From: Prevotellaceae bacterium
Lineage (GTDB): Bacteria > Bacteroidota > Bacteroidia > Bacteroidales > UBA932
Direction: 5' to 3'
Assembly (NCBI GenBank): GCA_031258755.1
Contig: JAIRMK010000207.1
Location: 1-59,500 of the forward strand
Length of the DNA: 59,500 nucleotides
The notes under the pieces are model-generated. The model was not told the DNA's origin. It was given only the letters and a program-made list of their open reading frames with translations, and did not search any database. This document shows positions 44,464 to 53,541 of the stretch, piece after piece; the stretch's first letter is position 1; every line of letters starts with the position of its first letter. Position numbers and translations under genes: made by a program.

Positions 44464-46251
44464 ATGAAACTAAAAACGACAACCATCATATCATTTATAC
44501 TCTCATGCCTGTTTTTCTCAAATATTGGAGCGCAGGAATTAATGACCAATATTTATGGGCGCGACGTTCAGTCGTTGAACGGTAAATGGGACGCTATTAT
44601 TGACCTGTACGACCAGGGGCGTAAGAACAACATCTTCCTGAATAAAAAGCCCGAAGGCAAGACTGATTTTTATGAATATTCTTTCGATCACGGTTTGCGC
44701 CTGAACGTTCCATCTGATTGGAATAGCCAGTTGCCGGAGTTAAAATATTATGAAGGAACCGTATGGTATGCACGCAAGTTCGATGTGCAGAAAGAAGCCG
44801 ATGAGCGTTTGTTCCTCTACTTCGGGGCAGTTAGTTACCGTTGCCGTGTTTACCTGAACGGTAAAGAAACAGGCAGACACGAAGGCGGCTTCACCCCTTT
44901 CCTTATAGAGGTTACAGCGCTGGTAAAAGATACCGGCAACTTCCTTGCCCTGGAAGTGAATAATACAAGAACAGCAGATGCTATCCCGGCGATGGCTTTC
45001 GACTGGTGGAACTATGGCGGTATCACCCGCGACGTGTTTCTTGTGAAAACGCCAAAAACATTTATACAGGACTATTTTATCCGGCTGGATAAATACAAAG
45101 CAGATAAAATAGACGTACATGTTACATTATCGGAAAAGACCGCTAATACTTCCGTTGAAATAGAAATACCGGAACTGAAAATCAAACAAACCCTGGTCAC
45201 AAATAATGAAGGGGTTGCAGCTACTTCATTCCATGTGAAGAAGCTGGAACGCTGGTCTCCGGAATTGCCGAAACGATATAAAGTCATTGTCTCTTCCAAT
45301 AATGACAAGGTAGAAGAAATGATCGGTTTCCGCAATATCCGGGTAAAAGGAGAAGACATTTATCTGAATGATAAACCTGTATTTTTGAAGTCAATCAATT
45401 TCCACGAAGAGATACCGCAACGCAAGGGACGCGCTTTTTCAGAAGCCGATGCGGTGATGCTCCTTTCCGAAGCAAAGGCACTGGGATGTAATATGATCCG
45501 ACTTGCTCATTATCCGCAGAATGAATATACCATTCGCATAGCGGAAAAAATGGGCTTCCTGCTATGGGAAGAAATCCCTGTCTGGCAAGGTATAGACTTC
45601 AAGAATGAAGAAACTAAACTTAAAGCCGGTAATATGATAAAAGAGATGGTGATGCGTGATAAGAACCGCTGTGCGCTCACATTTTGGGGAGTAGCCAATG
45701 AAACGCAACCATCCGAACTGAGGAATGATTTCCTGAAATATCTTATCCGATGCTGCAAGGACATAGATACTACCCGCCTGATTACGGCTGCTTTCGATTT
45801 AGTACGGTTCAACAGGGATCGACAGGTATTTATCATGGATGACCTTTTTATAAAAGAACTCGATGTCGTGGCTGTAAATAAGTACATGGGCTGGTATCAT
45901 CAATGGCCTGTAATACCGGACAAAGCCATTTGGGATGTAGCCAAAGGCCAGCCGCTTATTGTCTCCGAATTCGGAGGGGAAGCCTTATACGGAAAAACAG
46001 GTGATGCCGACGTGGTAAGTTCTTGGAGTGAAGATTACCAGGCGACGCTTTACAGGGATAATTTAGAGATGTTCAAGCATATTCCTAATCTTAGGGGAAC
46101 CAGTCCGTGGGTACTGTTCGATTTCCGTTCGCCGTTTCGTTTCCACCCTGTCAATCAGGAAGGATGGAACAGGAAAGGTCTTGTATCCGATCAGGGGTAC
46201 AGAAAAAAAGCATGGTATATCATGAAAGAATATTATGACAATATAAAATAA
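44464..46251 (+). CDS. GH2 beta-glucuronidase-like enzyme
   Basis: A 595-residue exported GH2 enzyme (signal peptide to about 23). The sugar-binding sandwich is about 36-195 (YYEGTVWYARKF, GAVSYRCRVYLNGKETGRHEGGFTPF), an Ig-like domain about 198-292, and the barrel about 295-595. Acid/base Glu413 lies in WGVANET and nucleophile Glu502 in SEFGGEA. Near the end, NRK (569-571, in EGWNRKGLVS) is the NxK motif that binds the carboxylate in beta-glucuronidases. A beta-D-glucuronidase, or a galacturonidase acting on a similar uronide, is therefore likely. This agrees with the GH88 encoded in the same locus. Confidence 0.9.
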   Translation: MKLKTTTIISFILSCLFFSNIGAQELMTNIYGRDVQSLNGKWDAIIDLYDQGRKNNIFLNKKPEGKTDFYEYSFDHGLRLNVPSDWNSQLPELKYYEGTVWYARKFDVQKEADERLFLYFGAVSYRCRVYLNGKETGRHEGGFTPFLIEVTALVKDTGNFLALEVNNTRTADAIPAMAFDWWNYGGITRDVFLVKTPKTFIQDYFIRLDKYKADKIDVHVTLSEKTANTSVEIEIPELKIKQTLVTNNEGVAATSFHVKKLERWSPELPKRYKVIVSSNNDKVEEMIGFRNIRVKGEDIYLNDKPVFLKSINFHEEIPQRKGRAFSEADAVMLLSEAKALGCNMIRLAHYPQNEYTIRIAEKMGFLLWEEIPVWQGIDFKNEETKLKAGNMIKEMVMRDKNRCALTFWGVANETQPSELRNDFLKYLIRCCKDIDTTRLITAAFDLVRFNRDRQVFIMDDLFIKELDVVAVNKYMGWYHQWPVIPDKAIWDVAKGQPLIVSEFGGEALYGKTGDADVVSSWSEDYQATLYRDNLEMFKHIPNLRGTSPWVLFDFRSPFRFHPVNQEGWNRKGLVSDQGYRKKAWYIMKEYYDNIK

Positions 46252-46281
46252 ACAATATAAATCCTGTTAAAATTGAAGCGT

Positions 46282-47319
46282 ATGAAAAATGTATTTTTGA
46301 GAGAAAGCATGATTTGGAAATTTTTCCTGTTGCTTATATTCCTTTTATCGGGAACCGTATCTTTATCCTGTTCGGGTGATGAAAAGAACAATCCCGACCC
46401 CGTCAATAACGAGACGCCTCTTGATAAAGGGCCGGTACGTATATTGGCTATAGGGAACAGCTTCTCTCAGGATGCGGTTGAGCAATACTTATACGAGCTG
46501 GCCGAAGCCGAAGGAATTGAAATCATTGTCGCCAATCTATACATTGGAGGCTGTTCCTTGGAACGGCATGTGTCGAACGCAAGGAATAACAGCGCGGCTT
46601 ATGAATATCGTAAAATAACAGGAGGAGTCAAAACAAACAAGTCGAACGTGACGCTGGCGGCCGGATTAACGGATGAAAGCTGGGACTATATAAGCTTGCA
46701 ACAGGTTAGCGGAAATTCAGGTCAATATGAAACCTTTGCCGCCTCTTTACCCGAACTCGTGCAATATGTAAAAACGCATACATCAAATAAAAACATGCAG
46801 CTAATGCTGCACCAGACATGGGCTTATGCGGCAAATTCCAACCATGCCGATTTTCCTAAATATGACAAGAATCAAACAAAAATGTATGAAGCAATTGTAG
46901 ACGCCGTAAACAGGGCATCTCAACTTGTCGATATAGATATAATTATACCGTCGGGAACGGCGATACAGAATGGACGCACCTCCTATATTGGAGATAATTT
47001 TACACGCGACGGATATCATCTGGAGGTAACCTATGGCAGATACACAGCTGCGTGTACGTGGTTTGAAAAAATATTTGGAAAAAATGTGGTTGGTAATACG
47101 TATGCACCGGATGGGGTACACGCTTCAAAGATTGCTGTTGCGCAACATGCGGCGCATACTGCCGTTCGGAGCCCTGATGCAGTAACTGTTTTGGAAGAAT
47201 ACAAAAATCACCCGGTAGATACGGATGCTGTAGGAAATATAACGATTGAGGTATTGAGAAATTCGGGAAATACGTATCAGGCTGTAATAAGTGGTGTCAT
47301 TATCGCTGCGGCTGAATAA
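46282..47319 (+). CDS. SGNH-hydrolase-like lipoprotein (DUF4886)
   Basis: A 345-residue lipoprotein from the ATG at 46282; a TTG three codons earlier is less likely. The lipobox is SLSCSGDEK (Cys30). The DUF4886 esterase-like fold starts at VRILAIGNSFSQDA with Ser60 as probable nucleophile. It continues with an oxyanion-type GGCSLERH, a WDYISLQQVSGNSGQY block, and a closing YAPDGVHASKIAVAQHAAH whose Asp and His would complete the triad. It may remove acyl groups such as acetyl or feruloyl from the glycan before the hydrolases act. The activity is inferred from motif order only. Confidence 0.8.
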   Translation: MKNVFLRESMIWKFFLLLIFLLSGTVSLSCSGDEKNNPDPVNNETPLDKGPVRILAIGNSFSQDAVEQYLYELAEAEGIEIIVANLYIGGCSLERHVSNARNNSAAYEYRKITGGVKTNKSNVTLAAGLTDESWDYISLQQVSGNSGQYETFAASLPELVQYVKTHTSNKNMQLMLHQTWAYAANSNHADFPKYDKNQTKMYEAIVDAVNRASQLVDIDIIIPSGTAIQNGRTSYIGDNFTRDGYHLEVTYGRYTAACTWFEKIFGKNVVGNTYAPDGVHASKIAVAQHAAHTAVRSPDAVTVLEEYKNHPVDTDAVGNITIEVLRNSGNTYQAVISGVIIAAAE

Positions 47320-47331
47320 CAGGAATGGCAA

Positions 47332-50043
47332 ATGCATAAGATTATATTTACTTTATTATTCATTTTTCAGTTTGCTGCAACTAAAGGGCAGACACAGTCG
47401 ATCGACTTATCAGGCCAATGGGGCTTTCAGACGGATGTGATGGATTTCCGCAGGGGGTCGTTATCCCCTCGTTATAACCATAAATTGCAAGACACCATTA
47501 CCCTGCCGGGAATTACCGACGATTACAAAATCGGTTATAAAGTGCCCTATAAATATATTGACCGCCTGACCCGTAAATACGAGTATATGGGGCCGGCATG
47601 GTATCAGCGCGATATAGAGATACCCAAAGAGTGGGGAGGCAAACGTATATTTATGTACTTCGAACGCACCCATTGGTTAAGCTCCATCTATGTAGACACC
47701 AAAGAAGTAAGCAAAATAGATTATATCAGTGTGCCTCATAACCACGACTTGACCGGCTTTGTGACTCCGGGAAAAACACACCGTTTTACAGTCTGTATAG
47801 ACAACCGCTTCCAATATAATACCCATAAATGGAACCATGCCCATACGGAGTTTACCCAGATCAACTGGAACGGTATTTTGGGGGAGATCAGGCTGGCAGC
47901 TGTTGATCCGGTTTATATAGATGATATGCAAGTATACCCAAATATTGCAGACAACAGCATAAAAGTAAAAATACAGATTAATAACTATACCGGGAAAGAT
48001 GTAACAGGAACTGCAACTTTTACTATAAAAGGAGAAAACTACACTACAAAAAAAGAAGTGACCGTAAACGGAAAGAGTTCTGTTTTTTCTTTCGAAGAGG
48101 CGATCTTGTTAGGGAAGAATATCAAACTATGGGACGAATTCAACCCGAATGTATACAGCATTACTTGTCAATTAAACACAGATGCCGGTAAAACAAAATA
48201 CCGGCATGAAAAATCGGTAGATTTCGGTATGCGCGAAGTTAAGCAAGGCAAAAACCACCTGTTGCTTAACAACCGTCCTATTCATCTGCGAGGAACCGTA
48301 GAGAATGCCGTATTCCCTAAAACAGGCTATGCCCCTGTAGACGATGTGGAATGGGAAAGAATATTGCTCATCATAAAAGATTACGGGATGAACCATGTAC
48401 GCTTCCACTCCTGGTGTCCTCCAAAAGCAGCTTTCCGTATGGCCGATAAACTTGGTATCTATTTTGAAATAGAAATGCCGATGTGGGGCAGGGATGCAGA
48501 GGTAGACGAGGCTCGTTATAATTTCTTCCGTCTCGAGATGCGTGCCATCCTCAAAGAATATGGTAACCACCCTTCATTTGTATTGTATTGCAACGGAAAC
48601 GAGATAACCGGCAACTTCGATTTTATAGAAGAACTGACCGCGACAGGCCGCGAGTTGGATAACCGCCATTTGTTTAGCGGGTCGACAGCCCGTACAAGAG
48701 TAAAATCAGATCAATATTACGTTTCGCAACAAACAAATAAAGGGTCTGTGAAAGTATATGAAGGGTTGCCGTATACCGATTGGGACAGGAATAAGGAATC
48801 AGATGTAGATGTGCCTGTTATTTCCCACGAAGCGGGACAACGTTGTGTATATCCTGATTTCCACGAAATAAGTAAATATGCAGATAGCCCTGTCGAAGCC
48901 CGCAACTTCGAGGTTTTCCGCGATATGCTGGAAGAGAATGGTATGCTCGATCAGGCGCACGACTTTTTCAAAGCATCGGGTGCACTGACTGTTGTAGAGT
49001 ATAAAGCCGTCATAGAAGCTTTGCTTCGCTCATCCAAATCGGCAGGTTTTCAGCTGTTGTCTATCAATGACTTCCCGGGACAGGGTTATGCTCCGGTAGG
49101 CATCCTTGACCCGTTCTGGGATTCAAAAGGATTAGTTACTGCCGAAAAATTCCGGGAATCATGTGCTCCCACAGTGGCGCTGCTGCGTTATCAGAAGAGT
49201 TCATTTTTCAATGACGAAATATTTACAGGCAAAGCCGAAGTATATAATTTTAGCAAGGCGGGAATTAAAAATGCAAAAATCAAATGGGCATTAACAGATC
49301 AATCGGGCATGACATTAAAAAAAGGCGACCTGAAAACCCAAAATATAGGCAATAACGGTGTATTCCCTGTAGGTGCGTTTTCATTCGATTTCAAAGGAAT
49401 AACTTCCCCTCAAAAACTGACCGTTCAACTGTCGGTTAACGACAATATCAGGAATAGTTGGAATATATGGGTATATCCGAAGAATGAAAAACTGATGACA
49501 TCGACAGATGATGTACTTTACACAACCGTATATGATGATAAAGCCAAACAACAGCTTGCACAGGGCAGGAAAGTTGTATTGCTCCCATTACCGAATAAAG
49601 TCAAAGGGCGTAAATCTACTTTCCACAACCATTTCTGGAACCCTATAATGTTCGCCTGGCCGCCAATGACTATCGGTTGTCTAATACACGACAAAGAACC
49701 TGTGTTCGACGATTTCGTTACTTCCTATCATACCGACTGGCAATGGTGGGATATACTGGAAAATGCCAGGGTGATAGAAATGCACGATACGCCAAAAGAA
49801 CTCAGGCCGTTTTTACAAGTAATAGATGCCTTTGATAATAACAAAAAATTAGGCATTGGATTTGAAGCTAATGTAAACGGCGGAAAACTTCTGGTATTGG
49901 CCGTGGACACACAAAAGAAAATGGAACAACGTCCGGCCACAAGACAACTGCTGGAAAGCGTAGATAAGTACGTAAAGAGTGATAAATTTAATCCGCAGGT
50001 AAAAGTGGAAGAATTGTTTATCCAGTCATTCTTGATGAAGTAA
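47332..50043 (+). CDS. Large GH2-family glycoside hydrolase
   Basis: A 903-residue exported GH2 enzyme (signal peptide to about 20). The sugar-binding sandwich is about 25-195, the Ig-like domain about 197-302, and the barrel about 305-640. Acid/base Glu424 lies in YCNGNEI and nucleophile Glu500 in SHEAGQ. The start of the barrel shows HLLLNNRPIHLRGTVENAVFPKTGY and MNHVRFHSWCPP. About 260 residues of beta-rich sequence follow the barrel. No NxK glucuronidase motif was found, so a neutral sugar such as beta-galactose is more likely. It lies 12 bp after the esterase-like gene. Confidence 0.88.
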   Translation: MHKIIFTLLFIFQFAATKGQTQSIDLSGQWGFQTDVMDFRRGSLSPRYNHKLQDTITLPGITDDYKIGYKVPYKYIDRLTRKYEYMGPAWYQRDIEIPKEWGGKRIFMYFERTHWLSSIYVDTKEVSKIDYISVPHNHDLTGFVTPGKTHRFTVCIDNRFQYNTHKWNHAHTEFTQINWNGILGEIRLAAVDPVYIDDMQVYPNIADNSIKVKIQINNYTGKDVTGTATFTIKGENYTTKKEVTVNGKSSVFSFEEAILLGKNIKLWDEFNPNVYSITCQLNTDAGKTKYRHEKSVDFGMREVKQGKNHLLLNNRPIHLRGTVENAVFPKTGYAPVDDVEWERILLIIKDYGMNHVRFHSWCPPKAAFRMADKLGIYFEIEMPMWGRDAEVDEARYNFFRLEMRAILKEYGNHPSFVLYCNGNEITGNFDFIEELTATGRELDNRHLFSGSTARTRVKSDQYYVSQQTNKGSVKVYEGLPYTDWDRNKESDVDVPVISHEAGQRCVYPDFHEISKYADSPVEARNFEVFRDMLEENGMLDQAHDFFKASGALTVVEYKAVIEALLRSSKSAGFQLLSINDFPGQGYAPVGILDPFWDSKGLVTAEKFRESCAPTVALLRYQKSSFFNDEIFTGKAEVYNFSKAGIKNAKIKWALTDQSGMTLKKGDLKTQNIGNNGVFPVGAFSFDFKGITSPQKLTVQLSVNDNIRNSWNIWVYPKNEKLMTSTDDVLYTTVYDDKAKQQLAQGRKVVLLPLPNKVKGRKSTFHNHFWNPIMFAWPPMTIGCLIHDKEPVFDDFVTSYHTDWQWWDILENARVIEMHDTPKELRPFLQVIDAFDNNKKLGIGFEANVNGGKLLVLAVDTQKKMEQRPATRQLLESVDKYVKSDKFNPQVKVEELFIQSFLMK

Positions 50044-50069
50044 TCGCGTATCGTTTATTTTAAAAAGTT

Positions 50070-50840
50070 ATGAGAAAAACATATTTGTTCGTTATTCCAC
50101 TTTTTTTTCTAACAGGTGTCTTGCATAGTCAGGAGATACAAATGAGCCGGAGCGCTTCTTTGGAACAAGTTTATGGGGATGTCACAGAATCGGAAAATTT
50201 ATTGCCGTTTAATGATCTGAACATGGAATTCGGCTATGTTCTTTATCAGGCGGAAATAAAAGTGAAGCCGGAAGAAACTCTACTGGAGCTGGAGAATGTA
50301 CGCGACTATGCCGTTGTATATCTTAATGACAAACTTCAAGGCACTGTTACGGATGATCATAAAAAGTTAACGTTAAACATATCTCCCGGAACATATACCT
50401 TGAAACTATATGCCGAAAATATTGGTCGTATTACTTACGGCCCGGAGATACTGGATAATTCCAGGGGACTGTTCGGAAGCATTAACATTAATGGAGCGGA
50501 AATTGAAAATTGGACGATAATACCTCTTGGCATTAAATCCTGTGATGTAAACAGCTTGCAATTTTCGTCGCAAAATACAAATGGTGCGCCTTCTTTCCAT
50601 AAAGGATATTTTGATATAACCGAACCGGAAGAAACCTACCTGAATATTTCAGGATGGGGGATGGGCGAAGTATGGATCAACGGAGCCTATCTGGGTTCGT
50701 ATTGGGAAGAAGAAAAACAACAATCAATTCAAATTCCGGCTAATATTTTAGTCAAAGGAAAGAATGAAGTTGTGATATTTGATCTGAAAAATAATAAACA
50801 GGAATTATTACGATTGTCCGGTAAACCCTTGTTTAAATAA
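50070..50840 (+). CDS. Stand-alone GH35-type C-terminal beta-sandwich protein
   Basis: A 256-residue exported protein (signal peptide to about 20) that corresponds to only the two C-terminal beta-sandwich domains of GH35 beta-galactosidases. The diagnostic blocks are LPFNDLNMEFGYVLYQAEI, NVRDYAVVYLNDKLQGTV, LKLYAENIGRITYGPEI, and, in the second domain, GYFDITEPEETYLNISGWGMGEVWINGAYLGSYW with NILVKGKNEVVIFDL. No catalytic TIM-barrel is present here or just upstream, and the signal peptide shows it is a complete gene. It may be a binding protein or an inactive partner of one of the neighbouring enzymes. Confidence 0.82.
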   Translation: MRKTYLFVIPLFFLTGVLHSQEIQMSRSASLEQVYGDVTESENLLPFNDLNMEFGYVLYQAEIKVKPEETLLELENVRDYAVVYLNDKLQGTVTDDHKKLTLNISPGTYTLKLYAENIGRITYGPEILDNSRGLFGSININGAEIENWTIIPLGIKSCDVNSLQFSSQNTNGAPSFHKGYFDITEPEETYLNISGWGMGEVWINGAYLGSYWEEEKQQSIQIPANILVKGKNEVVIFDLKNNKQELLRLSGKPLFK

Positions 50841-50858
50841 TAAAAAGGGGTAACTTTG
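50828..50858 (+). promoter_or_regulatory. Possible internal promoter before the GH3 gene
   Basis: CTTG (50828-50831, three of four bases of TTTG) and TAACTTTG (50851-50858, full -7 match) are separated by 19 bases, with the ATG 25 bases further on. It may allow GH3 expression independent of the rest of the PUL. Confidence 0.45.
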
Positions 50859-50882
50859 AACGAAAATAAATGGGAATATATC

Positions 50883-53096
50883 ATGAAAAATAGAAAAATT
50901 GCTTTTTTATTGCTGTTGGCAGCCTCATGTAATCTGACAACTCAGAGTAAAAAGGATCAACCTGTATACAAAGACGCAGGTCGATCCGTAGAAGAAAGGG
51001 TCAATGATCTGGTGTCAAGAATGACATTGGATGAAAAGGTGATGCAACTCAACCAATATACATTGGGCAGAAGTGACAATGCCAATAACATGGCCGATCC
51101 GGTAAATGATATTCCTGCAGAAATCGGTTCTCTTATATATTTCAGCAGCAATCCAGACTTACGCAACCGGTTACAGAAAAGGGCGATGGAAGAAACCCGC
51201 TTAGGTATACCTGTCATATTTGGCTATGACGTAATTCATGGTTATAGAACTGTTTATCCCATATCCTTGGCTCAAGCATGTTCGTGGAATCCCGAATTAG
51301 TAAAACAGGCTTGTGCTGTAGCAGCGCAGGAAGCAAGAATGTCGGGTGTCGACTGGACTTTTTCACCAATGATAGATGTAGCCCGCGACGGACGGTGGGG
51401 CAGGGTATCGGAAGGATATGGCGAAGACCCGTATACAAATGCTGTATTTGGTGTGGCCTCAGTGAAAGGTTATCAGGGTAATGATCTTTCAAATGGTAAA
51501 AATATAGCTGCCTGTCTGAAACACTATATCGGATATGGAGCATCGGAAGCAGGACGCGATTATGTTTACACTGAAATCTCGCGACAAACATTGTGGGACA
51601 CCTATATGTTACCTTACGAAGAAAGCGTAAAAGCCGGAGTGGCTACTTTGATGAGCTCATTCAACGATATAAGCGGTACGCCAAGTACAGCCAATCATTA
51701 TATACTGACCGGGATACTTAAACAACGCTGGGGACATGATGGATTTGTGGTTTCAGACTGGGGTGCTATAGCGCAACTTTGTCCGCAAGGCGTTGCGAAA
51801 GACAACAAGGAGGCGGCACAAAAAGCATTCAATGCCGGAGTGGACATGGATATGATGAATCGAGCTTATGACAACCATTTAGGTGATTTGGTGAAAGAGG
51901 GCAAAGTATCCGAAGAATTGCTTAACGATGCCGTAAGACGCGTGCTAAGGGTTAAATTTAGACTGGGGCTTTTCGAAAATCCTTATACACCTCAATCCAC
52001 AGAGAAAGAAAGATTTCTTCTACCCCAAAGCTTAAAAATAGCAGAACAACTATCCGAAGAATCTATTGTGTTATTAAAAAATGAGAATAATACATTACCC
52101 TTAAAAAATGCTTCGAAAATAGCAGTAATAGGACCTATGGCCAAAAGCCAATGGCACTTGCTCGGTTCATGGAGGGCTCAGGGGAAAGCCGAAGATGCAA
52201 TCACTGTCTATGATGGCCTGGAAAGAGAATTTAAGGATAAAGCGAAATTGTTTTATGCTGCCGGTTGTGATTTCGACGGAGAAGACAAATCAGGATTTAA
52301 AAAAGCCGTAACCATAGCAAAAGAGGCTGATGCGGTAGTCGTATGTTTAGGAGAAAAAGCCCAATGGAGCGGAGAGAATGCGTCCAGATCTACAATTGCA
52401 TTGCCCCAGATACAGGAAGAATTAGTGATCGAACTTAAAAAACTGGGCAAGCCTGTTATATTATTACTTTCAAGCGGACGTCCGTTGGAATTAAACCGCT
52501 TGGAGAAACTTAGTAATGCCATATTACAAATCTGGCAGCCTGGTATAGCCGGAGGAAATCCGGTTGCCGGTATCGTTGCCGGACGCATAAACCCCTCGGG
52601 AAAGTTGTCTATTACGTTCCCTTATTCAACAGGACAAATCCCTGTCTATTACAATCACCGCCAGAGTGCTCGTCCTCACCAGGGGAAATACCAGGATATA
52701 CCGAGTGCACCTCTTTATGAATTTGCACATGGTCTTAGTTATACAACCTTTGAATATGGAGATTTAAAGCAGTCTGCACTAAAAGTAGGAAAAGGGGATA
52801 AGTTGTCAATAGAAGTACCTGTAACAAATACAGGAAATATAGATGGAATGGAAACAGTCCATTGGTTCATCTGTGATCCGGTGTCCTCTATTTCACGTCC
52901 GGTTAAGGAGCTTAAACATTTTGAAAAACAAATGATAAAAGTAGGTGAAACAAAAATCTTCCGTTTTGAGATTGACCTTGAAAAGGTCTTTGGTTTTGTA
53001 GATGGCGAAGGAAACCGTTTTCTGGAATTGGGGGACTATTACATTATTGTAAAAGACAAGAAAGTGAAAGTGGAAGTCTTGACGGAGACATTTTAA
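50883..53096 (+). CDS. GH3-family beta-glucosidase-like lipoprotein
   Basis: A 737-residue lipoprotein from the ATG at 50883 (LLLAASCNL, Cys16); a TTG nine codons earlier is less likely because it would bury the signal peptide. The GH3 N-terminal barrel (about 35-370) has YDVIHGYRTVYPISLAQACSWN, FSPMIDVARDGRWGRVSEGYGEDPY, CLKHYIGYGASEAGRDY and nucleophile Asp292 in FVVSDWGA. The second domain (about 390-600) and a fibronectin-III-like C-terminus complete a BglX-type layout. It probably removes terminal beta-glucose, beta-xylose or a related sugar from imported oligosaccharides. It is the last gene of the PUL. Confidence 0.94.
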   Translation: MKNRKIAFLLLLAASCNLTTQSKKDQPVYKDAGRSVEERVNDLVSRMTLDEKVMQLNQYTLGRSDNANNMADPVNDIPAEIGSLIYFSSNPDLRNRLQKRAMEETRLGIPVIFGYDVIHGYRTVYPISLAQACSWNPELVKQACAVAAQEARMSGVDWTFSPMIDVARDGRWGRVSEGYGEDPYTNAVFGVASVKGYQGNDLSNGKNIAACLKHYIGYGASEAGRDYVYTEISRQTLWDTYMLPYEESVKAGVATLMSSFNDISGTPSTANHYILTGILKQRWGHDGFVVSDWGAIAQLCPQGVAKDNKEAAQKAFNAGVDMDMMNRAYDNHLGDLVKEGKVSEELLNDAVRRVLRVKFRLGLFENPYTPQSTEKERFLLPQSLKIAEQLSEESIVLLKNENNTLPLKNASKIAVIGPMAKSQWHLLGSWRAQGKAEDAITVYDGLEREFKDKAKLFYAAGCDFDGEDKSGFKKAVTIAKEADAVVVCLGEKAQWSGENASRSTIALPQIQEELVIELKKLGKPVILLLSSGRPLELNRLEKLSNAILQIWQPGIAGGNPVAGIVAGRINPSGKLSITFPYSTGQIPVYYNHRQSARPHQGKYQDIPSAPLYEFAHGLSYTTFEYGDLKQSALKVGKGDKLSIEVPVTNTGNIDGMETVHWFICDPVSSISRPVKELKHFEKQMIKVGETKIFRFEIDLEKVFGFVDGEGNRFLELGDYYIIVKDKKVKVEVLTETF

Positions 53097-53123
53097 AATT
53101 CGTTGTATAGCCAATACATCAGT

Positions 53124-53309
53124 TCAAAATTTTTCCTCATCTTTTTGCTGTTGTTTGACAAGCTTTTTTGAAACGTAAGCAAATGGCAACAATACAACAA
53201 GCATAACGAGCACACCCCAACATTCCCACGCTTCACCTTTAATAAATATCAAAGTGAGATTTATTCCAGCTAAAACGCCTATGCAAATTCGGAATTTTTT
53301 TGACGACAT
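53124..53309 (-). CDS. Small two-helix membrane protein
   Basis: A 61-residue protein with two hydrophobic segments (about 7-23 and 31-46). A short GEAWECWG loop lies between them, and the charged tail ends KKLVKQQQKDEEKF. It starts MSSKKFRI. No family is recognised. It runs against the PUL and stands alone. The clean hairpin topology with positive ends supports a real gene, but its small size keeps this uncertain. Confidence 0.55.
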   Translation of the reverse strand: MSSKKFRICIGVLAGINLTLIFIKGEAWECWGVLVMLVVLLPFAYVSKKLVKQQQKDEEKF

Positions 53310-53451
53310 TATAATTCATAATTTAAAAATTTAAAGTTAAACATAAAAATTTCAAGTGCAAATTTTTTCGGGCAAGTTTACAGAAAAAATTGGATTTACT
53401 CATTATCGGATGAAAAAATAACCATTATTCATCATCTTATAACAAAACAAA
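53310..53451. other. A+T-rich gap without a gene
   Basis: Nothing beyond simple A/T runs is seen between the small membrane protein and the promoter of the ATPase gene at 53542. Confidence 0.5.
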
Positions 53452-53516
53452 TTTGCAGAATAAAATAAGATGTTGTACCTTTGCGACTAATCCGCGATCC
53501 AACTGCGGATTAGTCG
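53452..53516 (+). promoter_or_regulatory. Promoter followed by a perfect 12-bp inverted repeat
   Basis: TTTG (53452-53455) and TACCTTTG (53476-53483) with 20 bases between are a full consensus match. The inverted repeat CGACTAATCCGC (53484-53495) and GCGGATTAGTCG (53505-53516), with a 9-base spacer, begins right after the -7 box, so it covers the start of the transcript. It could be an operator or a 5' hairpin in the mRNA of the ATPase gene. Confidence 0.75.
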
Positions 53517-53541
53517 AATATTTATGTAAGTTGTTTATAAA

